A stretch of 37,028 nt of DNA from AP-15 sp035570595 (GCA_035570595.1 DATMLF010000036.1:1-37028); one strand, 5' to 3'; shown: positions 7,484 to 16,490, counted from the stretch's first letter. Made by a program: numbers and translations. Notes: generated from the sequence alone by a model not told the origin.

Positions 7484-8806
7484 TCAGACGGTCAGGTCGA
7501 GCCCGTCAAACGCGGCGATCACCTCGACCCGGTGACGATGGCGGCTGATTTCCTCGAACCGCACGGTTTCGCCGAGCACCGCCTCGATCATGCGGTCGTC
7601 GTAAGCGGGCTCGTGATGAAACAGCACCAGCCGCCGAACCTGCGCCGCCTGCGCCAACTCGACCGCGACGATGTTGCTCGAATGACCCCAATCCTCCTTC
7701 ACAGACACCGTGTCCGCCAGCGAATACATCGCGTCAAAGATCAACAAGTCGGCATTTCTGAAGAAATGCACGAACGGGTAGGATTCGTCCAACACCGAAT
7801 ATTTGTGCTCGCAATCGGTCGAGTAGACAATCGACTTGTCGCCGCGGGTGAACCGGTAGCCGTAGGAATCACCGGCGTGAAACTGCTGGATCGGCAGCAC
7901 CGACAGCCCGGCCACCTGATGGGTGCGGCCCGGGAGCAGCTCGACGAATTCGATCGTTGCGCCGAGCGTCTCGAAATCGACCGGGAACCCGGGCGCCTGG
8001 TGCTGGCGGCGCAGCGCGTCGCGCAGACCCTTGTGGCAGCCGTGGATGCGGATGACGTTGCCGGGGATATAGGCCGGCGGAAAAAACGGGAAGCCCATGA
8101 TGTGGTCCCAGTGCAGGTGCGACAGGAACACGTTGAAGCAGTGCCTGCGCTGCGGCCCGTGCTCGGCGAGGAGGCGGCGTCCGAACTCGCGCAGCCCGGT
8201 GCCGAGGTCGCACAGGACGTACTCCTCGCCGCCGCCGGCGATCTCGACGCACGCGGTGTTGCCGCCGTATGTGCCGCGCACCGAAAACGGCAATTCGCGG
8301 TCGACAAAGGCGTCGACCGCCTCGCCGGTAGCGAAATCGCGGCCGCGCGCGGCGAGCAGCGCGTCCCTCAGCTTGGCGCGCACCGCCGCCGCGCCAAGCG
8401 GGGTCGGCAGCGAGCCGCGGCTGCCCCAGAAATGCACGCGCAGCGGTGCGGCCTCGGCCGCCACGCGGCCGGCGGCGGCGCCCGTGGCGATCGCCGCCGC
8501 GACGCTGTCGAAGACCGGGATCACCTCGGAAAACCGGCTGATCGCGAAGATCTCGGCGACAATGCTGTTGAGCGCGGCGACGACGATGCGGCGCTCCTTG
8601 GGCTTTTGCCTCGAGGCCGCCATCAGCGCCCGCAAGCCGGCGCTCGAAATGTACTCGACCGCGGTGAAGTCGACGACGACGTCGGCCACGCCGGCGCGGG
8701 CCGCGACGAGCAGCCGGTCCTGAAACGCCGCACTCGTCAGATTGTCGACGCGGCCGACCGGTCGCAGCACCAGCGCGCCGTCCTGAGCCCTTTCGCCGAT
8801 TTCCAC
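7484..8806 (-). CDS. STAS domain fused to metallo-beta-lactamase-fold hydrolase
   Basis: A 440-aa two-domain protein. Residues about 1-115 form a STAS/anti-sigma-antagonist domain (VVVDFTAVEYISSAGLRAL, with the usual phospho-acceptor position at Ser54/Ser55). From about 122 a metallo-beta-lactamase fold begins with HFWGSRGSLPTP and YGGNTACVEI, has the metal motif SHLHWDHIMG (H230, H232, D234, H235), and continues with STDCEHK, FDAMYS and LFHHEP, which would supply the remaining ligands. This resembles PhnP/RNase Z-like phosphodiesterases. I chose the GTG at 8806 because AGGGAGG lies 8 bases upstream and the STAS domain begins there; a longer frame to 8977 runs into the tRNA promoter region. 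It is coupled to the RsbW-like gene, so hydrolase activity may be switched by STAS phosphorylation (inference). Confidence 0.82.
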   Translation of the reverse strand: MEIGERAQDGALVLRPVGRVDNLTSAAFQDRLLVAARAGVADVVVDFTAVEYISSAGLRALMAASRQKPKERRIVVAALNSIVAEIFAISRFSEVIPVFDSVAAAIATGAAAGRVAAEAAPLRVHFWGSRGSLPTPLGAAAVRAKLRDALLAARGRDFATGEAVDAFVDRELPFSVRGTYGGNTACVEIAGGGEEYVLCDLGTGLREFGRRLLAEHGPQRRHCFNVFLSHLHWDHIMGFPFFPPAYIPGNVIRIHGCHKGLRDALRRQHQAPGFPVDFETLGATIEFVELLPGRTHQVAGLSVLPIQQFHAGDSYGYRFTRGDKSIVYSTDCEHKYSVLDESYPFVHFFRNADLLIFDAMYSLADTVSVKEDWGHSSNIVAVELAQAAQVRRLVLFHHEPAYDDRMIEAVLGETVRFEEISRHRHRVEVIAAFDGLDLTV

Positions 8807-8917
8807 GGCCAGCCTCCCTGCGCCGCTGACCCGCCTAGTATTCCCGCAGGGGTCGACCCGGCGCAAGACCGCGCGGACCGTCGCCGCGCCACCCGCGCCC
8901 GCCCGCTTTCGGACGAA

Positions 8918-8946
8918 TTGACTCGGCCCCGGCGGACCACTAGGGT
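8918..8946 (+). promoter_or_regulatory. Promoter of the tRNA-Ser gene
   Basis: TTGACT (8918-8923) and TAGGGT (8941-8946) are separated by 17 bases, placing a start near 8953, about 33 bases before the tRNA. The -35 is strong, the -10 modest. Confidence 0.5.
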
Positions 8947-8985
8947 CGGTTGTGCATACGCCGTGTGAAAAACCCACTCATCGGT

Positions 8986-9078
8986 GGAGGGGTGGCCGAG
9001 TGGCTGAAGGCGGCGGTTTGCTAAACCGTTACAGGACTTCAAATCCTGTCGGGGGTTCGAATCCCCCTCCCTCCGCCA
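8986..9078 (+). tRNA. tRNA-Ser (anticodon GCU)
   Basis: A class II tRNA of 93 bases with encoded CCA. The acceptor arm GGAGGGG (8986-8992) pairs with TCCCTCC (9068-9074), followed by discriminator G and CCA (9076-9078). The D-arm is GTGGCCGAGTGGCTGAAGGC, the anticodon stem-loop CGGTTTGCTAAACCG has GCT at 9020-9022, a long variable arm (ACAGGACTTCAAATCCTGT) follows, and the T-arm is GGGGGTTCGAATCCCCC. The long variable arm and GCT anticodon identify the serine tRNA reading AGC/AGU. Confidence 0.97.
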
Positions 9079-9145
9079 CCCCCTCCCCCGCTGCCGCGTC
9101 AAACGCATGATTTGAGCGAGCCGCGCGGCGTGGCGCCGACACCCG

Positions 9146-10774
9146 TCAGGCGGCGCGCGCGCTGGGTAGGGCGGCGTCGCGGGCGGCGCTGCGGATCAGC
9201 TCGGCGGCGCGCTCGGCGATCATGATCGTCGGCGCGTTGGTGTTGGTCGAGGTCACCGTCGGCATGACCGAGGCGTCGACCACGCGCAGCCGGTCGAGCC
9301 CGTGGACGCGCAGCTGGTCGTCGACCACCGCCATCCGGTCGCTGCCCATCCGGCAGGTGCAGGTGGCGTGATAGACCGTCGATCCCTTTTGCCGCGCGTA
9401 GTCCAGCAGCTCGTCGTCGCTCTCGATCGTGGTGCCCGGCAAGATTTCAGCGCCGCAATACCGGGCGAGCGCCGGGGCGGCGAAGAGCCGGCGGACGAAC
9501 CTGAGGCCGCCGACGACGGCGCGCCTATCGGTCTGCTCGGAGAGGTAGCGCGGGTTGATCGCCGGGGCTTCGCGGAAGTCGTTGGAGCGGGCCTCGACAT
9601 AGCCGCGCGACAACGGCCGCATCTGCCAGGCGCCGGCGGTGATGCCCGGAAAGTCGTCGAGCTCGCCGATCTGGCCGTCCTTGAAGCTGCCGGGTGCGAT
9701 GCTGCACTGCACGTCGGGGGTCGCCGACTCCTCCAGCACCTTGACCGAGGCCGCGGCGAGCGACGCGCTGTAGGTCAGCAAGCCCTTGCCCGTCACCAGA
9801 TAGCGCACGATCTCGCCGGCGAGGGCCGCGCCGCGCGAGCGTTCGTTGACGGTCGGCGTCCCGGAAACCGGATAGCTGACCCGGGCGATGTAGTGGTCCT
9901 GAAGGTTCTGCCCGACGCCGGGGAGCTCGTGGTGAACCGCGATGCCGACCCGGGTCAGGTGCTCGGGCGCCCCGACACCCGACAGCTGCAGGATGTGCGG
10001 CGAGTTGACGGCGCCGGCGGCGAGGATCACCTCGCGCCCGGCCTCGGCCTGCTGCACGCTGCCGCCGCGCTCGTACTCGACGCCGGTCGCGCGCGTGCCG
10101 TCGAACAGGATGCGGCGCACCTGTGCCTTGGTCACGATTTCGAGGTTGGGCCGCTTCATCGCCGGGCGCAGATAGGTGCGCGCGGTGCTGGCGCGGCGCC
10201 GCCCGCCGCGGGTCTGCTGGCACCAGCCGATGCTGTCGCCGGCGCCGGGCGGCAGGTCGTTCACGTCCTCGCGGTATTCGAGGCCGATTTGCCGGCCGGC
10301 CTCGATGACCGCGGCGCACAGCGGCGACCGGTCCATTTTCGAGGTGGACAGCGGGCCGCCCCGGCCGCGGACCTCGGTCTCGCCACCCTCCCAGTTCTCG
10401 GCTTTTTTGAAATAAGGGAGGACATCGTCCCACGACCAGCCGCGATTGCCGAGCTGGGCCCAGTGGTCAAAATCCTCGGGCTGGCCGCGGACATAGATCA
10501 GCCCGTTGATCGAGCTCGAGCCGCCGAGCACGCGGCCGCGCGGGTAGAGGATCGCGCGCCCGGCGGTGCCGGGGTCGGGCTCGGCGTGGTAGCCCCAGGT
10601 CAGGGTCGGGTGGTCGAGCATCTTCATAAACCCGGCGGGGACGTGGATGTACGGGTTCCAGTCGCGCCCGCCGGCCTCGATCAGCAGCACCCGAACCCGC
10701 GGATCCTCGGTCAGGCGGTTGGCGAGCACGCAGCCGGCCGAGCCGGCGCCGACGATCACATAATCTGCCTTCAT
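9146..10774 (-). CDS. GMC-family FAD oxidoreductase (choline dehydrogenase-like)
   Basis: A 542-aa flavoprotein oxidising an alcohol. The N-terminus carries the FAD Rossmann motif VIVGAGSAGCVLANRL and the ribose-binding Glu in LLIEAGG. GRVLGGSSSINGLIYVRGQ is the first GMC signature, and the C-terminus has STVYHATCTCRMG (His469, catalytic position) and TSTNTNAPTIMIAERAAE (Asn513). It resembles BetA-like dehydrogenases, but no betaine aldehyde dehydrogenase or betI is nearby, so the substrate may be another alcohol. The ATG at 10774 has GGGAGGA upstream; an open frame to 11017 is not used because it lacks protein-like sequence. It is divergent from the second enoyl-CoA hydratase across 242 bases. 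Confidence 0.9.
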   Translation of the reverse strand: MKADYVIVGAGSAGCVLANRLTEDPRVRVLLIEAGGRDWNPYIHVPAGFMKMLDHPTLTWGYHAEPDPGTAGRAILYPRGRVLGGSSSINGLIYVRGQPEDFDHWAQLGNRGWSWDDVLPYFKKAENWEGGETEVRGRGGPLSTSKMDRSPLCAAVIEAGRQIGLEYREDVNDLPPGAGDSIGWCQQTRGGRRRASTARTYLRPAMKRPNLEIVTKAQVRRILFDGTRATGVEYERGGSVQQAEAGREVILAAGAVNSPHILQLSGVGAPEHLTRVGIAVHHELPGVGQNLQDHYIARVSYPVSGTPTVNERSRGAALAGEIVRYLVTGKGLLTYSASLAAASVKVLEESATPDVQCSIAPGSFKDGQIGELDDFPGITAGAWQMRPLSRGYVEARSNDFREAPAINPRYLSEQTDRRAVVGGLRFVRRLFAAPALARYCGAEILPGTTIESDDELLDYARQKGSTVYHATCTCRMGSDRMAVVDDQLRVHGLDRLRVVDASVMPTVTSTNTNAPTIMIAERAAELIRSAARDAALPSARAA

Positions 10775-11016
10775 CGTTTCCTCCCGTCGCGCGGCGCGGG
10801 GTCCGTGCCCCGCGGCATGGCCAACCGGCCCGAACCCCAACATTCGCCCGGGTAAGCTATCGGCAGCCGCCCGCGGCGGCAATTCCGGCGATTGCCTGTG
10901 CCGGTCGCCGGCGGGCTCTACCCGCCACGCAAAAGGCTGACCCCGGGCGACCGAACAGCCGCTACTATGGCCGCCGGCTGCGCGGGCGCGGCCGAACCTG
11001 ACGCGGGAGGAGCCCA

Positions 11017-11814
11017 ATGAACGACGCGGCGGAGCGGCTGGTCGACTATGTCTGCGCCGACCGGATCGCGGTCCTGACCCTGAACCGGCCGGAAAAGCTC
11101 AACGCGTTCAACGACGATTTGGTGCGCCACCTGGCCGACGCGCTGCGCCGGTTCGACCTCGACCCGGACGCCGAGGTCGCGATCATCCGCGGCGCCGGGC
11201 GCGCCTTTTCGAGCGGCGCCGACGTGCATCAGCGCCAACTGCGCCGCCGCGAGGAATTCCTCGAGCATGGCGGGCCGCAGGGCTGGGGCGCCAATTCCGC
11301 CGACCTGTTGACCCGCGCCGTCAACTGGAAGCCGGTCATCGCCGCCCCGCACGGCTACGCGATGGGGCTGGCGCTCGGCATCGTGCTCGAATGCGACCTG
11401 ATCGTCGCCGAGGCCGGGACCAAGTTCCAGATCACCGAAACCTCGCGCGGGCTCGGCGGCTCGAAATACTGGGCGTTGTTGAATTTCCGCGGCGCCGCCG
11501 CGTTCGCGAGCGAGGTCGCGCTGACCGGCCGCTTCTTCACCGCCGAGGAGGCGCTGGCGGCCGGGGTCGTCAACCGGGTGGCGCCGCCCGGCCAGCATCT
11601 CGAGGCGGCGCGGGAGCTCGCCGCGGAAGTGGCGAAAAACCCGCCATTGTCGGTGCGCGCGACGGTGCGCACGCGGCGCTGGTACATGGACCAGATCGGC
11701 CGCGAGGTGGCGATGCAGACGGCACCCTTAAAGCTCTATTTGAGCGAGGACTTCCACGAGGCGGCGCGCGCCTTTGCCGAAAAGCGCCGCCCCGGCCCGT
11801 TCAAGGGCCGCTGA
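11017..11814 (+). CDS. Enoyl-CoA hydratase/isomerase family protein
   Basis: A 265-aa crotonase-fold enzyme. Oxyanion-hole segments GRAFSSGAD (61-69) and HGYAMGLALG (112-121) are clear. The active-site loop is ITETSRGLGGSK (139-150), with Glu141 near one classical acidic position. The C-terminus EKRRPGPFKGR is typical. It differs clearly from the crotonase at 2676, so these are not recent duplicates. The ATG is preceded by GGGAGGAG. The DinB-like gene starts 32 bases after its stop on the same strand, which suggests co-transcription. Substrate unknown; the divergent GMC oxidoreductase next door could belong to the same catabolic route (inference). Confidence 0.88.
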   Translation: MNDAAERLVDYVCADRIAVLTLNRPEKLNAFNDDLVRHLADALRRFDLDPDAEVAIIRGAGRAFSSGADVHQRQLRRREEFLEHGGPQGWGANSADLLTRAVNWKPVIAAPHGYAMGLALGIVLECDLIVAEAGTKFQITETSRGLGGSKYWALLNFRGAAAFASEVALTGRFFTAEEALAAGVVNRVAPPGQHLEAARELAAEVAKNPPLSVRATVRTRRWYMDQIGREVAMQTAPLKLYLSEDFHEAARAFAEKRRPGPFKGR

Positions 11815-11846
11815 CCCGATCTTTGTCCCGCCGGAGGAAATCCACG

Positions 11847-12359
11847 ATGATCACGCCCGCCTATGTCCGCACGATGGCCGCCTACAACGCCGAGATGAAC
11901 CGGCGGCTCTACAACGCCGCGGGGCGGCTGTCGGACGACGAGCGGCATCAGCCGCGCGGCGCCTTCTGGGGCTCGATCCACGGCACCCTGACCCACATCC
12001 TGTGGGGCGACCGGCAATGGATGTCGCGCTTCGACAATTGGCCAAAGCCCGACACGGCGATCAGGGAAAGCGCGCGGATGATCGACGACTTCGCCGAGCT
12101 CGCGGCGGCGCGCGAAACCGCCGACGCCGACATCGGGCGGTGGGCGCGCAAGGTCGACGAGCCGTGGCTGGGCGAGGAGCTGGTCTGGTTCAGCGGTGCG
12201 GCCAACCGCGAGATCCGCGCGCCAAAGCGCCTCCTCGTGTCGCATTTCTTCAATCACCAAACCCATCACCGCGGCCAGGCGCATGCGATGCTGACCGCCG
12301 CCGGCCAGGAGACCGGCGACACCGACCTCTTCCTGCTGATCCCGCAAATCGTAGACTGA
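11847..12359 (+). CDS. DinB-family protein
   Basis: A 170-aa four-helix-bundle protein of the DinB/YfiT type. The metal-binding histidine triad is visible: His50 in TLTHILWGDRQW, and His137 and His141 in FNHQTHHRGQAH. Such proteins bind a divalent metal, and some are thiol-dependent S-transferases; many are uncharacterised. I chose the ATG at 11847 because GGAGGAAAT lies just upstream and the domain starts there. It lies 32 bases after the enoyl-CoA hydratase and probably shares its transcript. Confidence 0.85.
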   Translation: MITPAYVRTMAAYNAEMNRRLYNAAGRLSDDERHQPRGAFWGSIHGTLTHILWGDRQWMSRFDNWPKPDTAIRESARMIDDFAELAAARETADADIGRWARKVDEPWLGEELVWFSGAANREIRAPKRLLVSHFFNHQTHHRGQAHAMLTAAGQETGDTDLFLLIPQIVD

Positions 12360-12524
12360 CCTGGCCCGCCGGGCCGCGATTGCGCTACCCGATTGCCAGG
12401 CGCGTTTACCCGGCTCCTCGTTTCGGCGATAGTGGTGCCTCATGTGATCGGCCGGCGGTTGCGCCGATAACGGCCGGCAGCGAACAGGCACTGGCGTCGT
12501 GAACCCCGTCGGGGAGGAGGATCC

Positions 12525-13028
12525 ATGAGGACGCTCGTCAAGGCGCTTGCCGGGTCGGCGCTGCTGTTTGCGATGCTGGCGCCAGCCGCTTGGGCGGACG
12601 GCAGCGACAGCGGCAAAAACAGCGTGCGTTGGGAGACGGTCATCGGGATCGTCCAGGCCGGCAACACGGTCGCCGGGATCACCGGCGGGTCGGAACCGTG
12701 GTCGACGCTCGGCGGTCACGCCTATGTCGACCTGTTGGACAGCACCGTGGCTTTTGACGTGAGGGGGCTGGTGCTGGCCGGGGGCAACTCCATTGGCACG
12801 CCTGCGGCGACCACCGAGGTCGAGGGAACGCTGGTCTGCAATCCGGGTGCGACGTCACAGACGGTCGTCAGCACTCCGCCGGTCGCCTTGGACGCGCGGG
12901 GCGATGCCGCGTTCAACGGTTCGTTCTCGGCGTCGACCGCGGGCTGCAGCCCGACCGCCGTTGCGTTCCTGATCACGATCCCGTCGAACAACCACTGGAT
13001 CGCCAACGGCGCCGTTCGCGTGCCCTGA
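12525..13028 (+). CDS. Secreted protein of unknown function
   Basis: A 167-aa protein with a textbook signal peptide (basic MRTLVK, hydrophobic core, cleavage after PAAWA near residue 24). The mature part is glycine-, threonine- and valine-rich, predicted mostly beta, and has two cysteines (in LVCNPG and TAGCSPT) that could form a disulfide. I recognise no domain, and the C-terminus has no PEP-CTERM sorting tail. A very strong ribosome site (GGGGAGGAGG) precedes the ATG, so it is probably well translated. It stands alone: 165 bases from the DinB gene and 168 from the MFS gene. Confidence 0.75.
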   Translation: MRTLVKALAGSALLFAMLAPAAWADGSDSGKNSVRWETVIGIVQAGNTVAGITGGSEPWSTLGGHAYVDLLDSTVAFDVRGLVLAGGNSIGTPAATTEVEGTLVCNPGATSQTVVSTPPVALDARGDAAFNGSFSASTAGCSPTAVAFLITIPSNNHWIANGAVRVP

Positions 13029-13196
13029 CGGGTTGCGCCGCGCGGCGCCGCCGCGGCCGCTCCGCCGCTCCCGCCGGTAACGCAGGGGACCTGCGCGCAG
13101 ACAAGGGTTGGCGCGGCCGGCCACGGTCGGGTAGCTCTGCCGTCCGGATTTTTTGCTCCTCCAGCGTCGGGCGCCGCGACCATCTCGCACGCAGCA

Positions 13197-14642
13197 TTGA
13201 CGGGAACGGACACGGCCGAGGACGGGCTGCCGCTGCCGCAGCGCTACTGGGCGATTGTGACGCTCGCGATCGGGATGGCGGTGTCGGTGCTCGACAGCTC
13301 GATCGCCAACATCGCGTTGCCGACGATCGCCCGGCAGATCGGGGCCAGCCCGGCGCAGTCGATCTGGGTCATCAACGCCTATCAGCTCGCGGTCGTGGTC
13401 GCGCTGCTGCCGCTCGCCTCGCTCGGCGACATTTTCGGCTACCGCCGCGTCTACACGATCGGGTGTGCGGTGTTCACCGCGGCAGCACTGGTCAGCGCGC
13501 TCGCACACTCGCTGCCGATGCTGGCGATCGGGCGCGGGCTGCAGGGCGTCGGCTCTGCCGGGATGATGAGCGTCAACACCGCGCTCGTGCGATACACCTA
13601 CCCGCGGCGGCAATTGGGGCGCGGCATCGCGATGACCGCGGTCACGGTGTCGGTGTCGTCGGCGGCGGGGCCGACCGTCGCCGCGGCGATCCTCGCGGTC
13701 TCCTCCTGGCACTGGCTGTTTGCGGTCAACGTGCCGATCGGACTCGTCACCCTGGCGCTGTCGCTCCGCTTGTTGCCCCGCACCCCGCCCTCGGAGCATC
13801 GCTTCGACCTCGCGAGCGCGCTGCTGAGCGCCTTTGCCTTTGCAGCGCTGATCGGCGGGATCAACGGCATCGGCCACGGCCAGGCGGGCGGGTTCGTCGC
13901 CGCCGAGCTGACGGGCGCGGTCGGGGTCGGCTATGTGCTGGTGCGCCGCCAAGCGAGGCTGCCGATGCCGTTGCTGCCGGTCGACCTGTTTCGCCGGCCG
14001 ATATTCGCGCTGTCGGTCGCGACCTCGGTCACGACCTTTGTCGCGCAAGGCATCACCTTTGTCACATTGCCGTTTTATTTTCAGGACGTGCTCGGCCGCT
14101 CGCAGGTCGCGACCGGCCTGTTGATGACGCCATGGCCGGCGACCGTCGCGCTGATCGCGCCAATTGCCGGCCGGCTTGCCGACCGCTATCCGGCCGGGAT
14201 CCTCGGCGGTATCGGCCTCGGCACCTTGAGCCTTGGGTATCTGCTGCTGGCGCTGCTGCCGGCCGAGCCGACGACCGCCGACATCCTGTGGCGCATGACG
14301 TTGTGCGGGCTGGGCTTCGGGTTTTTCCAGTCGCCGAACAACCGCGCGATTGTCGCCAGCGCACCGCGCGAGCGCAGCGGCGGCGCCGGGGCGATCCAGT
14401 CGACCGCACGGCTGCTCGGGCAGACGATCGGCGCGGCGCTGGTGGCGCTGATCTTCGGCTTTGCCCATCCCAAGGGCGGCGTCGGGCCGACCGTCGCGAT
14501 CCTGTTGGCGTCGGGGTTTTCGGCGGCGGCCGCGGTGGCGAGCCTCGCGCGGCTCAGCCGGTTTGCCCGCGCCCCGCAGACCTCGCCTGCCGCCGCCCCG
14601 GCTGCCGCAAAGCTGCGGGAGAGCGAAGCCGGCTCGAATTGA
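13197..14642 (+). CDS. MFS transporter, DHA2 (EmrB/QacA-like) family
   Basis: A 481-aa inner-membrane proton-coupled exporter with about 14 predicted helices, the DHA2 layout used for drug and small-molecule efflux. Motif-like segments include VLDSSIANIALPTIA in helix 1, SLGDIFGYRRVYTIGC in the first cytoplasmic loop and GRGLQGVGSAGM in helix 4. The assigned start is TTG at 13197, the first possible in frame, with no clear ribosome site; a start a few codons further in is possible. No regulator or membrane-fusion partner is adjacent, so substrate and regulation are unknown. Confidence 0.87.
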   Translation: MTGTDTAEDGLPLPQRYWAIVTLAIGMAVSVLDSSIANIALPTIARQIGASPAQSIWVINAYQLAVVVALLPLASLGDIFGYRRVYTIGCAVFTAAALVSALAHSLPMLAIGRGLQGVGSAGMMSVNTALVRYTYPRRQLGRGIAMTAVTVSVSSAAGPTVAAAILAVSSWHWLFAVNVPIGLVTLALSLRLLPRTPPSEHRFDLASALLSAFAFAALIGGINGIGHGQAGGFVAAELTGAVGVGYVLVRRQARLPMPLLPVDLFRRPIFALSVATSVTTFVAQGITFVTLPFYFQDVLGRSQVATGLLMTPWPATVALIAPIAGRLADRYPAGILGGIGLGTLSLGYLLLALLPAEPTTADILWRMTLCGLGFGFFQSPNNRAIVASAPRERSGGAGAIQSTARLLGQTIGAALVALIFGFAHPKGGVGPTVAILLASGFSAAAAVASLARLSRFARAPQTSPAAAPAAAKLRESEAGSN

Positions 14643-14986
14643 CCGGCGCCCGGACTACAGCGCCCGACAGCCGGTCGCTCCCCTTGCCGCCGCAGACCCC
14701 GGGCGTCGGCCACGGCTATCCGGTTGAGTGCAATGGGTCGCGCGAGAGCCTTATGTTTTCCACTCTCGGTCGTCATCACCGGGCGTGTCCCGAGAATCAC
14801 GCCCTTCTCGACCTCGATCCGGGTACGTTGATGGCCGGAACAAGCCCGGCCATGACGATTGCTTGTATGCAGGCCTACCCCGGACAGCCGGGGGCGACGG
14901 CCGGGCAAGCAATCGGTCCCGATTGCGTATAGTGGTAGCCGTGGTGGTATTGCCGGTTCCGATCGTTGCCCTTGCGTTGCGCAATC
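14643..14986. other. Intergenic region with repeat element
   Basis: A 344-base gap between the MFS and DUF1800 genes. It holds the imperfect palindromic repeat at 14771-14857. A TATAGT at 14928-14933 could be a -10 box for the DUF1800 gene, but no convincing -35 lies at the right distance. No conserved open frame is visible. Confidence 0.6.
14771..14857. repeat. Dispersed intergenic palindromic repeat (alphaproteobacterial type)
   Basis: An 87-base imperfect inverted repeat. The left end CGTCATCACCGGGCGTGTCC matches the reverse complement of the right end, GGAACAAGCCCGGCCATGACG, with a few mismatches. Elements with termini of the form CGTCATCACCGGGC...GCCCGGCCATGACG are scattered between genes in many alphaproteobacteria. 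The centre (CCCGAGAATCACGCCC onward) is less symmetric. It would fold into a long hairpin in RNA. Confidence 0.7.
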
Positions 14987-16480
14987 ATGGCGAGACGATC
15001 CGCGGGGATTTTCGCGGTCGCGTGGGTGCTGCTGTCGCTGTTGTCGACGCCGGCGAGCGCGGTCGATTCGGACGCCCAGGTGCTGCACGTCCTGAACCGG
15101 CTGGCATTTGGCCCGACCCGCGACGATTTTGACTACGTCAAGACTGTCGGGGTCGAGCGCTATATCGCCGAGCAGCTCGATCCGGCCGACATCACCGAGC
15201 CGATCGAATTGCGTTTTCGCCTCGCCGAGCTCGCCACGCTTGGCCTTGGCGCGGTGGAGCTGCGCCAACTCTACGGGCCGCTGCGCCCGGCGGCGGGCGT
15301 CAAGCCGACCCTCGACGACATCCGGGCGCAGCAGCAGCGCGCGACCCTCGTCTTTCGCGAGGCCGAGGAGGCGCAGTTGTTGCGCGCGGTGCTGAGCCGG
15401 CGCCAGCTCGAAGAGGTCATGGTCAATTTCTGGTTCAACCATTTCAACATCTTCGCCGGCGAGGGGCTCGACCGCATCTGGGTCGGCAACTACGTCGAGC
15501 AGGCGATCCGGCCCTATGCGCTCGGCCGGTTCCGCGACCTGTTGTCCGCCGTCGCCAAGCATCCGGCGATGCTCGTCTATCTCGACAACACGCAGAACAC
15601 CGCCTCGGCGCGCACCGGCCAGGACCAGCTCAACGAGAACTTCGCGCGCGAGGTGATGGAGCTGCACACGCTCGGCGCCGACGCCGGCTACACCCAGGGC
15701 GATGTCGAAACCCTGGCGCGGGTGTTCACCGGGTGGCGGCTCAACCCGCTCGATTCAAGCGAATACCCGGGGGTCGCCGCGGTCTTTGACGGCCCCCGCC
15801 ACGACTACGGCGCCAAGGTGTTTCTGGGACGCCCGCTGCAGGCGCGCGGCAAGGCGGAAGGCGAGGAGGCGCTCGACATACTGGCGTCGAGCCCGGCGAC
15901 CGCGCACCACATCGCCTTCGAGCTGGCGCAGTATTTTGTCGCCGACGCCCCGCCACCGGCGCTCGTCGACCGCCTCGCCGCGCGTTTTCTCGCGACCGGC
16001 GGCGACATCCGGCAAGTGCTGAAGACTTTGTTCGACAGCCCCGAGTTTTGGGCGAGCGCCGGGCAGAAATACAAGACGCCTTATGAATTCGTGGTCTCGG
16101 CGGTGCGCGCGGCCGGTGTGCCGTTCAACAATGTCCGCCCGCTGCTCGGGTGGATCGACCGGCTCGGCATGCCGCTCTTTGGCTGCGAGACCCCGGACGG
16201 TTACAAGAACACGACCGAGGCGTGGCTGAGCCCGGACGCCACGATGCAGCGCATCGCCTTTGCCGCGGCCTTTGCGCGCGGCGCCGTGCCGGTCGCGGGC
16301 GACAGCGACGACGAGGTCGCGGGCCTGGCGCGACACCGGCCGGCGGCGGTCGACCCCAAGCCGCTCGAGGCGGCCTTCGGCGCCGCGCTGACGCCGGCGA
16401 CGCGCGCCGTCGTGGACGACGCGCCACCGCGGCAGCGCGCCGCGCTGATCCTCGGCAGCCCCGATTTCATGCGCAGATAG
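14987..16480 (+). CDS. DUF1800 family exported protein
   Basis: A 497-aa protein with an N-terminal signal peptide (MARRSAGIFAVAWVLLSLL, cut after PASA) and a full-length DUF1800 domain: VLNRLAFGPTRDDFDYV near the start, FWFNHFNIFAG in the middle, NENFAREVMELHTLG followed by DVETLARVFTGWRL, and a C-terminal LGSPDFMRR ending. The biochemical role of DUF1800 is unknown. It is almost always encoded beside DUF1501, as here, where the next gene starts 10 bases downstream. I chose the ATG at 14987 because it gives a clean signal peptide; a TTG at 14966 is possible. Confidence 0.88.
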   Translation: MARRSAGIFAVAWVLLSLLSTPASAVDSDAQVLHVLNRLAFGPTRDDFDYVKTVGVERYIAEQLDPADITEPIELRFRLAELATLGLGAVELRQLYGPLRPAAGVKPTLDDIRAQQQRATLVFREAEEAQLLRAVLSRRQLEEVMVNFWFNHFNIFAGEGLDRIWVGNYVEQAIRPYALGRFRDLLSAVAKHPAMLVYLDNTQNTASARTGQDQLNENFAREVMELHTLGADAGYTQGDVETLARVFTGWRLNPLDSSEYPGVAAVFDGPRHDYGAKVFLGRPLQARGKAEGEEALDILASSPATAHHIAFELAQYFVADAPPPALVDRLAARFLATGGDIRQVLKTLFDSPEFWASAGQKYKTPYEFVVSAVRAAGVPFNNVRPLLGWIDRLGMPLFGCETPDGYKNTTEAWLSPDATMQRIAFAAAFARGAVPVAGDSDDEVAGLARHRPAAVDPKPLEAAFGAALTPATRAVVDDAPPRQRAALILGSPDFMRR

Positions 16481-16490
16481 GGAACTCGCG

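Noticed and set aside
9302..10855. Plus-strand frame of 517 codons opposite the GMC oxidoreductase
   Set aside because: Shadow of a well-conserved flavoprotein; low-complexity Ala/Asp/Arg sequence with no domain.
13035..13048. Palindrome GCGCCGCGCGGCGC after the secreted-protein gene, considered as a terminator
   Set aside because: Too short a loop and no following T-run; likely a compositional accident.
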